Source: RGIG3178 sp964533965
Lineage (GTDB): Bacteria > Bacillota > Clostridia > Christensenellales > QAND01
Length of the DNA stretch: 64,000 nt
Assembly (NCBI GenBank): GCA_964533965.1
Contig: CAZHNN010000015.1
Location: 1-64,000, forward strand
Direction of reading: 5' to 3'
The notes beneath the pieces are model-generated. The model did no database searches and was not told the origin of the DNA. It was given only the letters and a program-made list of their open reading frames with translations. Below are positions 23,785 through 31,869 of the stretch, one piece after another. Each line of letters begins with the position of its first letter. Within the stretch, counting starts at the first letter, position 1. A program made the translations under genes and the position numbers.

Positions 23785-25650
23785 ATGAAACATAATGCGG
23801 ATCGAAAGCACCTGTACAGGCTCATTGCGGGCGCTGCAGTGTATGCCGTTGGCATCCTATACAAAGCACCAAACGAATCCGTTACACTTGGCATATTCTT
23901 AACGGCATTTATCATCATCGGCGGCGGCATATTCTTGAAAGCCTTGCGGAATATCGCCCACGGACAGGTGTTTGATGAGAACTTCCTGATGAGCATTGCG
24001 TCCATCGGCGCCTTTGCCTCCGGAAACTACGAGGAAGGCGTAGCCGTCATGCTCTTTTACCAAGTGGGCGAGCTGTTTGAGCGCTATGCGGTTGGCAAGT
24101 CCCGCAAATCCATTACGAGCTTAATGAATATCCGCCCCGACTATGCCAACGTGCAGCGAGGGGATAGTATCGAAAAGGTCGATCCGGACGAAGTAAAGAT
24201 CGGCGAGCTCATCGTCATCAAAGCGGGTGAGAGGGTGCCCCTTGATGCGGTTGTGACGGAGGGCAGTTCGATGATGGATACCTCCGCTCTTACGGGCGAG
24301 TCCGTGCCAAGGGAAATCCTTCCGGGTGCCGAAGTGTTGAGCGGCTGCATCAACGTAAATGGCCTGCTCACTGCGCGCGTGATAAAGGAATATGGCGAAT
24401 CCACCGTCAGCAAGATTCTGGATTTGGTGGAAAACGCCAGCGCGAAAAAGTCCAAATCCGAGAACTTCATCACTAAGTTTGCCCGGTATTATACGCCTGC
24501 CGTCGTGATCTCGGCGGCGCTTCTCGCGCTGGTTCCACCGCTCGTGCTAAGAGGCGCCACGTTTGGGGTTTGGATTTACAGAGCGCTAGTTTTCCTTGTT
24601 GTCTCCTGTCCCTGCGCACTTGTGATCTCCATTCCGCTTAGCTTTTTCGGAGGGATCGGAGGTGCCTCGCGAAGCGGCATCCTCGTAAAAGGAAGCAACT
24701 ACCTCGAAGCGCTGGCCGAGACGGAGATCGTGGTGTTCGACAAGACAGGCACGCTGACAAAGGGCGTATTCAAAGTGCAGAAGGTCGTACCCGAAGGAAT
24801 TTCCGAAGAAGAGCTTTTGGAGATGACCGCTTACGCGGAAAGTTATTCGAACCACCCGATTTCCGCTTCTCTCAAGCAGGCTTACGGCAGAGAAATCAAC
24901 AACGTGCGCATTGCGGGCGTGGAGGAGATCTCTGGGCACGGCGTAGTAGCCACCGTCGATGGCAAAACTGTCGCCTGCGGCAACCCGAAACTGCTGCAAA
25001 AGCTTGACATACCGTTTCAGCAGACCAGCAGCGCTTATGGGACAATCGTGCATGTCGCCATTGACGGGCAATACAAAGGGTATATCGTCATAGCGGATGA
25101 ATTGAAAGAGGATGCCGCCAAAGCCATCCACGACTTGAAAGATGCCGACATCCGGGAGATTGTCATGCTAACCGGGGATTCCAAACCGATCGGTGAAAAG
25201 GTTGCCAAACAGCTTGGCTTAGACAGGGCGTATGCCGAACTTCTCCCCGCGGACAAAGTGCAGAGGGTGGAGGAGCTTTTAAAGAGCAAATCATCCAAAG
25301 GCAAACTTGTCTTTGTGGGTGACGGCATCAACGATGCCCCTGTTCTGGCAAGGGCTGATATCGGCATCGCAATGGGCGGTCTGGGTTCAGATGCGGCGAT
25401 CGAAGCTTCCGACATCGTGATCATGACCGACGAGCCGTCCAAGATCGCTACCGCCATAAGGATATCCAAGAAAACGCTGCGCATCGTAAAGCAGAACATC
25501 GTCTTTGCATTGACAATCAAGGCGGCGGTATTGATTCTGGGCGCCGCCGGTATCGCCTCGATGTGGGCTGCGGTATTTGCCGACGTAGGCGTTGCGGTGC
25601 TGGCGATCCTCAACGCGATACGAATGCTGAACATCCATAAATTCCAATGA
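23785..25650 (+). CDS. CPx-type P1B ATPase, Zn/Cd/Pb exporter (CadA/ZntA-like)
   Basis: The 621-residue pump lacks an N-terminal HMA domain, which is encoded by the gene just before. Visible motifs are TGES (phosphatase), SCPCALV in the transport helix, the phosphorylation site DKTGTLTKG, an SNHPIS motif typical of P1B pumps, and GDGINDAPVLARADIGIAMG. The ATG at 23785 has AAGAAGG upstream; a TTG at 23779 is possible. It should export divalent soft metals across the membrane using ATP, under control of the divergent ArsR-type repressor. A terminator follows at 25656. Confidence 0.95.
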   Translation: MKHNADRKHLYRLIAGAAVYAVGILYKAPNESVTLGIFLTAFIIIGGGIFLKALRNIAHGQVFDENFLMSIASIGAFASGNYEEGVAVMLFYQVGELFERYAVGKSRKSITSLMNIRPDYANVQRGDSIEKVDPDEVKIGELIVIKAGERVPLDAVVTEGSSMMDTSALTGESVPREILPGAEVLSGCINVNGLLTARVIKEYGESTVSKILDLVENASAKKSKSENFITKFARYYTPAVVISAALLALVPPLVLRGATFGVWIYRALVFLVVSCPCALVISIPLSFFGGIGGASRSGILVKGSNYLEALAETEIVVFDKTGTLTKGVFKVQKVVPEGISEEELLEMTAYAESYSNHPISASLKQAYGREINNVRIAGVEEISGHGVVATVDGKTVACGNPKLLQKLDIPFQQTSSAYGTIVHVAIDGQYKGYIVIADELKEDAAKAIHDLKDADIREIVMLTGDSKPIGEKVAKQLGLDRAYAELLPADKVQRVEELLKSKSSKGKLVFVGDGINDAPVLARADIGIAMGGLGSDAAIEASDIVIMTDEPSKIATAIRISKKTLRIVKQNIVFALTIKAAVLILGAAGIASMWAAVFADVGVAVLAILNAIRMLNIHKFQ

Positions 25651-25655
25651 CACGT

Positions 25656-25684
25656 AGCCGGGAGTTGAACTTCCGGCTTTTTCT
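25656..25684 (+). terminator. Terminator of the CPx-ATPase operon
   Basis: AGCCGGGAGT and ACTTCCGGCT pair with one mismatch around a 3-base loop, followed by TTTTT. Confidence 0.82.
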
Positions 25685-25715
25685 ATATTAGAGAGAGCTC
25701 TAGCCTTTCAACAAA

Positions 25716-25817
25716 TTGCATGCCGATCGGTTTTGTGATAAGGTAAACAGCGACGATTCGTATGAAGCGGCCTGAGGTTATCTTTTTAGAAAAGCCAAAG
25801 GTTCGGCTTCGTTTTTT
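25716..25817 (+). promoter_or_regulatory. Promoter and terminator-type leader RNA of MFS gene 1
   Basis: TTGCAT (25716-25721) and TAAGGT (25739-25744) are 17 bases apart. The leader has ATGAAGC (25762-25768) pairing with GCTTCGT (25806-25812) ahead of a T-run. Inside it the strings CCTGAGGTT and AAAGCCAAAGGTT are shared with the second copy at 27274. AGCC can pair with either GGTT, giving two exclusive folds, as expected for a riboswitch or attenuator. Confidence 0.65.
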
Positions 25818-25828
25818 GTGGGGGAAAT

Positions 25829-27070
25829 TTGAAAAAGCTGAACTATTTCAAGGTATACGGCGGGCTGCCGAAACAAATATATGTTTTTTTCATCGCCAAG
25901 GTGATCACCTGCATGGGGGCGTTCATCCTGCCGTTGTGGACGCTCATCCTCACGCAGAAGATTGGGCTTAGCATACCGCAGGCGGGACTTATGTCCACAA
26001 TCTATGTCCTTACCCAGGCTCCCTGTCTATTGATCGGTGGAAAGCTGATCGATACAATCGGCCGAAAGAAGGTCATCTTCTTCTGCCACACCATGGGCTC
26101 CTTGTTTTACCTGGCCTGCGCTTTGTTGCCCATGAGCATGCTCACCGCGATTCTGATCATGATCGCTTCCGATTTCTATACAGTAACCTCGCCTGCGATC
26201 GATGCATTGATGGCCGATGTCACGAAACCCGAAAACAGGAAATCGGCTTTTTCGCTGATCTATTTTGGCATTAACCTCGGATACACCTTCAGCCCTCTTT
26301 TGGGCGGGCTGTTGTTTGAACGCCATCTGCCGGTTCTGTTCGTGCTGGACGCCGTTACGACGATGATTGCTTCCAGCTTGATCATGCTCAAAGTCAAGGA
26401 ACCGCATGGCAGAAAAAACGAGGCTTTGTCTTTAGCCAGCCGGGAAAACGCAGAGGGGACCCCTGTCCTGAAAGTCCTTTGGAAGGTTCGCATTCTGCTA
26501 TATTTCCTGCTTGTCATGGCGATCTATGAGTTTTGCTACACGCAATGGTCCTTCATGCTGCCGCTGCAGATGGCCGATTTGTATCTTGGCAACGGAGCAA
26601 GATATTTCAGCTATCTGGTAGCGCTAAACTCCCTTACCGTGATCGTGTTTACGCCGCTCGTAACGGCCTTGTCGCATAAATACCGCTCGCTAACCATAAC
26701 AGCTACCGGCGGACTGTTCTACTTTGCAGCGTTTTTCACATTTGGTCTGGTCACAAACCTGCCTTTATTTTTAGCGGCCGCCACTGTGCTGACCGTGGGG
26801 GAGATATTGATCACGGTCAATATCAACGCGTTCATAGCCGATCAAACCCCACCCACGCATAGGGGAAGGATCAATTCCATCAGCTCGTTGACACAGGGTA
26901 GCTGCCGGGCGCTCTCACCGCTTATCATGGGCAATGTGGTCGTACTGACGGGCTATTTCACGGCCTGGTGGATCGTCGCGGCGCTGATGATAATGGGAGC
27001 ACTGTGCATGTTTGCCCTTGACAAAAAGCACAGGCAAAATGCAGCGCAGATACCCTTGCAGGAGGTATAG
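25829..27070 (+). CDS. MFS transporter, copy 1
   Basis: The 413-residue protein has about 12 hydrophobic helices and the family loop motif GGKLIDTIGRKKV after helix 2, typical of drug/solute exporters. The start is TTG at 25829 with GGGGGAA just upstream, matching the start of the paralogue. Sequence identity to the second copy is high across the whole length (shared GLPxxxYxFFIAKVITCMG at the N-terminus and DQTPPTHRGR near residue 335). The leader RNA upstream suggests induction by a small ligand. The substrate is not known. Confidence 0.9.
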   Translation: MKKLNYFKVYGGLPKQIYVFFIAKVITCMGAFILPLWTLILTQKIGLSIPQAGLMSTIYVLTQAPCLLIGGKLIDTIGRKKVIFFCHTMGSLFYLACALLPMSMLTAILIMIASDFYTVTSPAIDALMADVTKPENRKSAFSLIYFGINLGYTFSPLLGGLLFERHLPVLFVLDAVTTMIASSLIMLKVKEPHGRKNEALSLASRENAEGTPVLKVLWKVRILLYFLLVMAIYEFCYTQWSFMLPLQMADLYLGNGARYFSYLVALNSLTVIVFTPLVTALSHKYRSLTITATGGLFYFAAFFTFGLVTNLPLFLAAATVLTVGEILITVNINAFIADQTPPTHRGRINSISSLTQGSCRALSPLIMGNVVVLTGYFTAWWIVAALMIMGALCMFALDKKHRQNAAQIPLQEV

Positions 27071-27094
27071 CCTTTATCCGTTGGCTTTTCATTC

Positions 27095-27122
27095 AAAACC
27101 TCGCGGGGACGCGAGGTTTTTT
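27095..27122 (+). terminator. Terminator after MFS copy 1
   Basis: AAAACCTCGCG and CGCGAGGTTTT pair around a short loop with a T-run after. Confidence 0.85.
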
Positions 27123-27224
27123 GCATGCTTTGGTGTATACCATGGGTAAATCAATCGGATACCGGCACAATGCTAACTTCTTTTAAAAAGCAGCCAGCAG
27201 CAGCATTTCGGCATGACCTGTAAA

Positions 27225-27324
27225 TTGCATGCCCATCTGTTTTATGCTATAATAAAAGAAATTAGCAATGCGTACGAAGCTGCCTGAGGTTTTTTGAAAG
27301 CCAACGGTTCCGGCTTCGTTTTTT
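27225..27324 (+). promoter_or_regulatory. Promoter and terminator-type leader RNA of MFS gene 2
   Basis: TTGCAT (27225-27230) and TATAAT (27248-27253) are 17 bases apart. ACGAAGC (27274-27280) pairs with GCTTCGT (27313-27319) before TTTTT. Relative to copy 1 the second base pair changes from T-G to C-G, so pairing is kept, while the inner loop differs in length. Shared strings are GCCTGAGGTT and AAAGCCAA.GGTT. Confidence 0.7.
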
Positions 27325-27335
27325 GTGAGGGGAAT

Positions 27336-28589
27336 TTGAAAAAGCTAGGTTATTTAAAGGTGTATGGTGGGCTGCCAAGGGAAGTCTATATTTTTTTCAT
27401 TGCCAAAGTGATCACCTGCATGGGGATGCTCATCATGCCGCTTTGGACGCTCATCCTCACCCAAAAAATCGGGCTTTCCATACCGCAGGCGGGGCTCATG
27501 GCAACGATCTTTGCGATAACGCAGGCCCCAAGCCTTATGATCGGCGGAAAGCTGATCGATGCCATCGGCCGGAAAAAGGTGCTCTTCTTTTGCCAAACCT
27601 TGGGTTCGCTGTTCTATATCGTCTGTGCATGCATCCCCATGAGTATGCTGACAGCCATTTTCATCGTAATCGCATCGGATTTTTATGCGGTGGCACAGCC
27701 TGCAATCGACGCGCTGCTGGCAGACGTCACCACGCCAGAAAATCGGAAAGCATCCTATTCGCTGCACTACTTCGGTCTGAACCTCGGGTATACCATCGCC
27801 CCACTTTTGGGCGGGCTGTTGTTCCAACGGTATCTTCCTGTGCTCTTTATACTCGATGCCGTCACAACGATGTTTTCAACCTTGCTGATCGTACTGTATG
27901 TAAAGGAACCGGATCATAAAAGGAATTTGGCGAATCTGTCCGCCGAACATCCACAAAGTGACAGAAGCATTCCGTTGCTGAAATTGCTTTGGCAGATGCG
28001 CGTGCTGTTGTATTTCCTTATCATCATGGTCATCTATCAGTTTTGCTATACGCAGTGGACTTTCATGCTTCCGCTGCAGATGGCGGCAATATATCATGAC
28101 GGCGGAGCTCGCCATTACAGCTATCTGGTGGCGCTCAACGCCTTTATCGTGATCGCTTTTACGCCGCTTGTGACGGCGCTGTCTCACAAATTTCGGCCTC
28201 TTGCCGTTTCGGTGGTTAGCGGTCTGTGCTTTTTTGCGGCATTTATCACCTTTGGCCTGGCACTGCGACTGCCCCTGTTCATGGTGGCCATCTTCATCTT
28301 CACCGTTGGAGAAATCTTAAACGCCGTCAATCTCAGCACCTTTTTGGCGGACCAAACACCGCCCACACACAGGGGAAGGGTCAATTCCCTTTCCGCGTTT
28401 TCACATGGAGCCACCCAGGCGCTCGGCCCGCTGATCATGGGCAATGTGGTCGTGCTGACCGGCTATTTTGCGGCTTGGTGGGCTGTTGCGGCATTGATGC
28501 TCACCGGAGCTCTGTGCATGTTTGCCCTTAACAGAATGCACAGTCGTACCACGGCGGAGAAGACCGGCTCCATACAGGAGGCTGTATAG
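27336..28589 (+). CDS. MFS transporter, copy 2
   Basis: The 417-residue paralogue of the gene at 25829 has the same helix pattern and the GGKLIDAIGRKKV loop. I set the start at TTG 27336, because GAGGGG precedes it and it aligns with copy 1; a longer frame from 27294 would run through the leader hairpin. Each copy keeps its own promoter, leader and terminator, so this is a duplication of the full unit, not only the gene. Divergence is spread evenly, so the duplication is not recent. The two pumps may differ in substrate or regulation. Confidence 0.9.
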   Translation: MKKLGYLKVYGGLPREVYIFFIAKVITCMGMLIMPLWTLILTQKIGLSIPQAGLMATIFAITQAPSLMIGGKLIDAIGRKKVLFFCQTLGSLFYIVCACIPMSMLTAIFIVIASDFYAVAQPAIDALLADVTTPENRKASYSLHYFGLNLGYTIAPLLGGLLFQRYLPVLFILDAVTTMFSTLLIVLYVKEPDHKRNLANLSAEHPQSDRSIPLLKLLWQMRVLLYFLIIMVIYQFCYTQWTFMLPLQMAAIYHDGGARHYSYLVALNAFIVIAFTPLVTALSHKFRPLAVSVVSGLCFFAAFITFGLALRLPLFMVAIFIFTVGEILNAVNLSTFLADQTPPTHRGRVNSLSAFSHGATQALGPLIMGNVVVLTGYFAAWWAVAALMLTGALCMFALNRMHSRTTAEKTGSIQEAV

Positions 28590-28621
28590 CCTTCTGATTG
28601 TCTCTGTCTCTTGTATCAAAA

Positions 28622-28646
28622 AACCTCGCGATGTCGCGAGGTTTTT
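28622..28646 (+). terminator. Terminator after MFS copy 2
   Basis: AACCTCGCGA and TCGCGAGGTT pair around TG, followed by TTT. It resembles the hairpin after copy 1. Confidence 0.85.
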
Positions 28647-28685
28647 CTGTAGTATCGCATTCATATTGGCAGACCATTCATATGG

Positions 28686-29021
28686 CTATTTTACCTTCAC
28701 ATAGATGCCGCCCGAACCCATAAGACCCCGTACGAACAATCGGTTGTGCTCCTTGTCGTTTTGATATTCTATCACCCAATATGGCCAGACGAGGTCTGTC
28801 AGCGTCCTTTTCCCCTCTATTGCAATGCCGATAGTCTTCCCAAGGTTTTCCTCATCGGAAGCAAGAGACGTTTCGCTGCGCACATATACGGCATCATTGT
28901 ATTTCATCGTATTGCCTTCCATGGTGTATTGATCCATGACAAATCTTGTATACAAGAAAAAGGCTGCCGCACACAGAGCGATTGAAAGGAAAAAGACACC
29001 AACTATTTTCCCTGTTTTCAA
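28686..29021 (-). CDS. Small membrane-anchored protein, unknown
   Basis: The 111-residue product has one N-terminal hydrophobic helix (about 6-27) and a short soluble domain with a beta-rich, charged pattern (KYNDAVYVRSETS, WPYWVIEYQNDKEHNRLFVRG). I recognise no family. The anchor orientation suggests an outer-face domain. It lies just downstream of the DsbA-like gene on the same strand, 30 bases after its stop, so they may be co-transcribed. Confidence 0.7.
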   Translation of the reverse strand: MKTGKIVGVFFLSIALCAAAFFLYTRFVMDQYTMEGNTMKYNDAVYVRSETSLASDEENLGKTIGIAIEGKRTLTDLVWPYWVIEYQNDKEHNRLFVRGLMGSGGIYVKVK

Positions 29022-29051
29022 TTAAAACCCCTTATAGCAATAATTCATTGC

Positions 29052-29552
29052 TTATTTCGCGCCATCCAAAAAGTCCTTCAATTGTTCTTTAGTAACGCCG
29101 ACGCCTAAAATCGAGTCCAGCTCTCTTCCATCCATGCGAAAAGACGGCACTGCCTCGATCCCGTTCTGCTCATAGGCATACCGGTTCCCGTCCTTCTGCT
29201 TGTTCGCATACTCACCGCTTTGCAGTGCTTTTTTCAAAGCATCCGCATCAAGCAGCTCCCGCAACGCTTCCGCCAGGACATTGGCGCTGTTGATGTCGAT
29301 GCGTTCAACCAATGCCGTATGGTACATCCTTTCGTGGAACGCCCAGATATCCGTTCCGTGGTCGAGTGCAAAATACATCGCTTGCATGCACAAATCGCTG
29401 TACCTACTGCGTACCTCGGGTCGCGGATGCGCTTCGCACGGGCACCATTTTATCTCGATATCAGGATAAGACGGATACAGCTCTTTGAGGTATTCATGCC
29501 CTTTTAGGCAGAACGGACAGATATAATCAAAAAACACTTCCAACGTTGGCAT
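29052..29552 (-). CDS. DsbA family (FrnE-like) thiol oxidoreductase
   Basis: The 166-residue thioredoxin-fold protein has the active site C12-P-F-C15 in FFDYICPFCLKG and a cis-proline region VPSFRMDG near the end, with a helical insert between. I chose ATG 29552, which is 7 bases from AAGGAGG; the ATG at 29558 is too close. No signal peptide is visible, so it should be cytoplasmic, as FrnE-type proteins are. It probably reduces or isomerises disulfides, or handles thiol conjugates. An extra WCPCEAHPRP segment near residue 36 adds cysteines. Confidence 0.88.
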   Translation of the reverse strand: MPTLEVFFDYICPFCLKGHEYLKELYPSYPDIEIKWCPCEAHPRPEVRSRYSDLCMQAMYFALDHGTDIWAFHERMYHTALVERIDINSANVLAEALRELLDADALKKALQSGEYANKQKDGNRYAYEQNGIEAVPSFRMDGRELDSILGVGVTKEQLKDFLDGAK

Positions 29553-29872
29553 ATTCATGCCTCCTTGTCTGATTTGGAATACAATGGAGCAAAGTAAGTC
29601 CACTAAGCGGATACTGATTCAGCAGCTATCTTCTATCGTATTGCAGTATGGTTCACCCTCTTCTTATAGGATGAACCATCGGAGCGGGACATGCAAGAGT
29701 ATTTTTTTGCCGATCCGGTTCCGAAACAATACGGATAAAATCAGAACCAACCTGCTACGGATGTAAAAGGTTGGCTCACATTTTTACCTCATTTTCATTG
29801 AACTCAAGCCTTGGACACGCTTTGCTGGGGCATTCGCCGTGCGCAGCTTGTGCGCGCCGAAAAAACAGCGCT

Positions 29873-30253
29873 CTATTTCACGATGATCTTCCCTGTCATG
29901 TACGGATGGGGCGTGCAGTGGTAATCAAACGTGCCCGCCGTATTGAACGTGTATTTGAACGATTGCCCGTAGCCCAGCATCCCGCTGTCAAAGCTCACGC
30001 TCGTAGCGGTATGGGCTATGGAATCCATATTGATCCAGGTGATCGTTTCGCCTTTTTGAATCGTTATTTCAGCAGGCGTAAATTTATAATTCTGGATCAC
30101 TATCGTGTTTTTGTCCGTTACCGTAGCGGACGGTGTCGGCCCCGTACCCGCGGAACACCCAGCGATCGTCAATATAAGCAACGTTGCCATTATAACGGAC
30201 ATCAGCGATCTGAACGTTTTCAACAGTTTCATCTCCCCTATGCGCTCTCTCAT
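29873..30253 (-). CDS. Cupredoxin (type 1 copper) lipoprotein
   Basis: The 126-residue protein has a signal peptide with lipobox LTIAGC (C33) and a plastocyanin/amicyanin-like domain. The copper ligands are readable as H81 (IAHTAT), C113, H116 and M119 (YHCTPHPYM). Such proteins carry electrons outside the membrane. Its ATG overlaps the stop of the upstream small membrane gene (ATGA); an internal ATG at 30232 also has GGGGAG but almost no spacer. A blue-copper lipoprotein in a strict anaerobe is unusual, and neighbouring ferredoxin and membrane genes suggest an electron-transfer or copper-handling chain. Confidence 0.9.
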   Translation of the reverse strand: MRERIGEMKLLKTFRSLMSVIMATLLILTIAGCSAGTGPTPSATVTDKNTIVIQNYKFTPAEITIQKGETITWINMDSIAHTATSVSFDSGMLGYGQSFKYTFNTAGTFDYHCTPHPYMTGKIIVK

Positions 30254-30462
30254 CCTAAGGTAAGTATACCGTTATTTAGACCGATGGCTATAAAGCCGTG
30301 GATCAAAGCGAGGATCAGTATCACATATCCCATGATGCGATGCCACTTAAAAGGAATGGGCAGTAGTTTCTTTGCCACCACAATCTGAAATGCTATGCAG
30401 GCAAGCAACAACATTCCAAGCCATAGATGCAATGGCAACCCCAACAGAATAGGAATACGCAT
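30250..30462 (-). CDS. Two-helix membrane protein with conserved-looking histidines
   Basis: The 70-residue protein has two membrane helices (about 8-30 and 44-62). Histidines lie at H12 at the start of helix 1, H41 in the loop (FKWHRIMGY) and H55 inside helix 2 (ALIHGF). The spacing resembles small b-type haem proteins, but no named family is certain. It is translationally coupled to the cupredoxin gene. I infer a membrane partner that passes electrons or metal to the cupredoxin. Confidence 0.7.
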   Translation of the reverse strand: MRIPILLGLPLHLWLGMLLLACIAFQIVVAKKLLPIPFKWHRIMGYVILILALIHGFIAIGLNNGILTLG

Positions 30463-30515
30463 CGTTTACATCCTCTTTTCTCCACAGTCAGATTCGTCGT
30501 TTCCCTTACTACCCA

Positions 30516-30671
30516 TCAATAGCTATACCCGCCAGACCCACCCGTGGTATATGTCGGAGATGTTTGTGCGGGCAGGCTGAAGGCCGGGGAGTTCGACGGC
30601 AATGGCCTGCAGGACGTTAGCATCAGACCCGCTGCAAGCAACAGGAGTATGATCAGAAGTTTCTTATTCAT
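30516..30671 (-). CDS. Very short lipoprotein, unknown
   Basis: From ATG 30671 the product is 51 residues: a strong lipoprotein signal (MNKKLLIILLLLAAGLMLTSC, written here as residues 1 to C21) and a 30-residue Pro/Ser/Thr/Gly/Tyr-rich tail. There is no folded domain. It lies between the ferredoxin and the two-helix gene on the same strand, so it is probably part of that operon. It may be a surface tether or spacer; function unknown. Confidence 0.6.
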   Translation of the reverse strand: MNKKLLIILLLLAAGLMLTSCRPLPSNSPAFSLPAQTSPTYTTGGSGGYSY

Positions 30672-30746
30672 CCCAAGTTCATCCCCTTCATTTATTTTCG
30701 ACGGACTGCCACCGGCGCGCATGGCCCAAATTGCGATCACACGTAA

Positions 30747-30938
30747 CTATTCGATCGTGATAGCGGTAACAGGGCATCCCTGCATCGCATCGTCGGCACA
30801 CGTTTCCGCCGTCTGCGGTATAACATCAACAAGCACCATTGCTTTGTTTCCGGCATCCATTTTAAATACATCCGGGCAGATCGACTCGCATAGCCCGCAC
30901 CCGATGCAAAGGTCTTTATCGACCATGGCTTTCATCAT
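30747..30938 (-). CDS. Monocluster [4Fe-4S] ferredoxin
   Basis: The 63-residue ferredoxin has C11, C14, C17 and C55 as cluster ligands and C21/C47 as the disulfide pair known from Thermotoga-type single-cluster ferredoxins. It is soluble and transfers electrons at low potential. It is the first gene of the run ferredoxin, lipoprotein, two-helix protein, cupredoxin. A long hairpin (31024-31097) lies in its 5' leader. A start one codon later is equally possible. Confidence 0.93.
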   Translation of the reverse strand: MMKAMVDKDLCIGCGLCESICPDVFKMDAGNKAMVLVDVIPQTAETCADDAMQGCPVTAITIE

Positions 30939-31023
30939 GCATTCAACCTTTCATAAAATCATAGATTCAAATGTCTTTGCCGTTTTATGTTGTAATATTT
31001 ACGGTATTTGTTTATGTGAAATT

Positions 31024-31097
31024 GGGACAATTCCCGGTACTATGCTCGCACTCGCTGTGATCGTCAGCGAAAGCCGGTATAAACCGGGAATCGTCCC
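31024..31097 (-). other. Long structured leader RNA upstream of the ferredoxin operon
   Basis: GGGACGATTCCCGGT and ACCGGGAATTGTCCC pair over 15 bases when read on the minus strand (the one non-Watson-Crick pair is G-U there). They enclose an inner hairpin CGCTG/CAGCG. It lies 86 bases ahead of the ferredoxin ATG. I do not recognise a known riboswitch class; it may also be a small RNA or an element end. Confidence 0.6.
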
Positions 31098-31107
31098 TAT
31101 GAATAAC

Positions 31108-31143
31108 AAAAAGCTGCATACCTAAAAGGCTATGCAGCTTTTT
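31108..31143 (-). terminator. Terminator of the twin zinc-ribbon gene
   Basis: AAAAAGCTGCATA and TATGCAGCTTTTT pair perfectly over 13 bases (31108-31120, 31131-31143). T-runs exist in both directions. Confidence 0.88.
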
Positions 31144-31149
31144 GGCTAT

Positions 31150-31431
31150 TTATAGGCTGCTGCCGCAAATCGGGCAATACGCAATTGCTGCTGGATACTT
31201 CGCTTTCAGAGCCTGAATAGCTTCTACGACTTCCTCGATGTCTTTATTCACTTCCGCTTCGGCACTAGATTCGGCACTCTTATGCACCGCATCCAAATGC
31301 GCGTGGCTACCGCACATCGGGCAGACAGCCATCTCTTTTGGGAATTCCAGCGTCAGCTCAGCGACTTCTCCGCGAACTTCTGCTACGTCTTTTTCGACTT
31401 CCTGTGCAGCCATGCTCTCTTTCATATCCAT
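31150..31431 (-). CDS. Twin CPxCGS zinc-ribbon-like protein, unknown
   Basis: The 93-residue acidic protein holds two copies of a motif, EFPKEMAVCPMCGSH and KYPAAIAYCPICGSS, about 48 residues apart, each preceded by a helical Glu/Val-rich stretch. Each half gives one CxxC knuckle, so the two probably share one zinc or iron. I know no named family with this layout. It is a single gene with its own terminator. A role as a metal-bound adaptor is a guess. Confidence 0.65.
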   Translation of the reverse strand: MDMKESMAAQEVEKDVAEVRGEVAELTLEFPKEMAVCPMCGSHAHLDAVHKSAESSAEAEVNKDIEEVVEAIQALKAKYPAAIAYCPICGSSL

Positions 31432-31644
31432 AACCTCCCTGTCATTATCTGGTATCTAGATAATACAATATAGGCATAAATTTTGCAACTATTTTTTTAA
31501 TAATTTTTCTAATTTTTATCACTACTTTTTAACCAACTTTTTGCTGTAATGCTTGTAAAAAATATAGGGAGTATGGACTACAATTATCCATGCTCCCTAC
31601 GGATACTCCTTTTTCACTCTTGGGAAATCAATCCATACAACGGC

Positions 31645-31869
31645 TTAAAAAGCTTCATAATGACTTGCTATTTCTTCCTCCGAGAGATCCTCCAGATGTT
31701 CAATGAACGGTGCAATCTTTTCATATTCCGAGATAGAGAACAGTACGGCATCCGGTTTGTTGTTCTTCATGATGAAGATTTTACCGAACTCTTCTGCCTT
31801 CTCCCTGCAATCTTTATAATTCTTTATGATTTCCGAGTTTGAAACGATTGCTCTTGTTCTGATTTTCAT
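31645..31869 (-). CDS. Phd/YefM family antitoxin, orphan
   Basis: The 74-residue protein reads VSNSEIIKNYKDCREKAEEFGKIFIMKNNKPDAVLFSISEYEKI, the Phd/YefM DNA-binding pattern, with a short acidic tail that would bind a toxin. No Doc, YoeB or RelE partner is visible on either side; the flanks are AT-rich and empty. It could be the remains of a toxin-antitoxin pair or an antitoxin acting on a distant toxin. The base composition differs from neighbours, which suggests transfer. Confidence 0.78.
   Translation of the reverse strand: MKIRTRAIVSNSEIIKNYKDCREKAEEFGKIFIMKNNKPDAVLFSISEYEKIAPFIEHLEDLSEEEIASHYEAF

Noticed and set aside
27294..27335. Longer N-terminus for MFS copy 2
   Set aside because: The extension would translate the 3' arm of the leader hairpin, and copy 1 starts at the equivalent TTG.
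31549..31644. Toxin partner of the Phd protein
   Set aside because: The bases downstream and upstream hold no frame with Doc, YoeB or RelE features.
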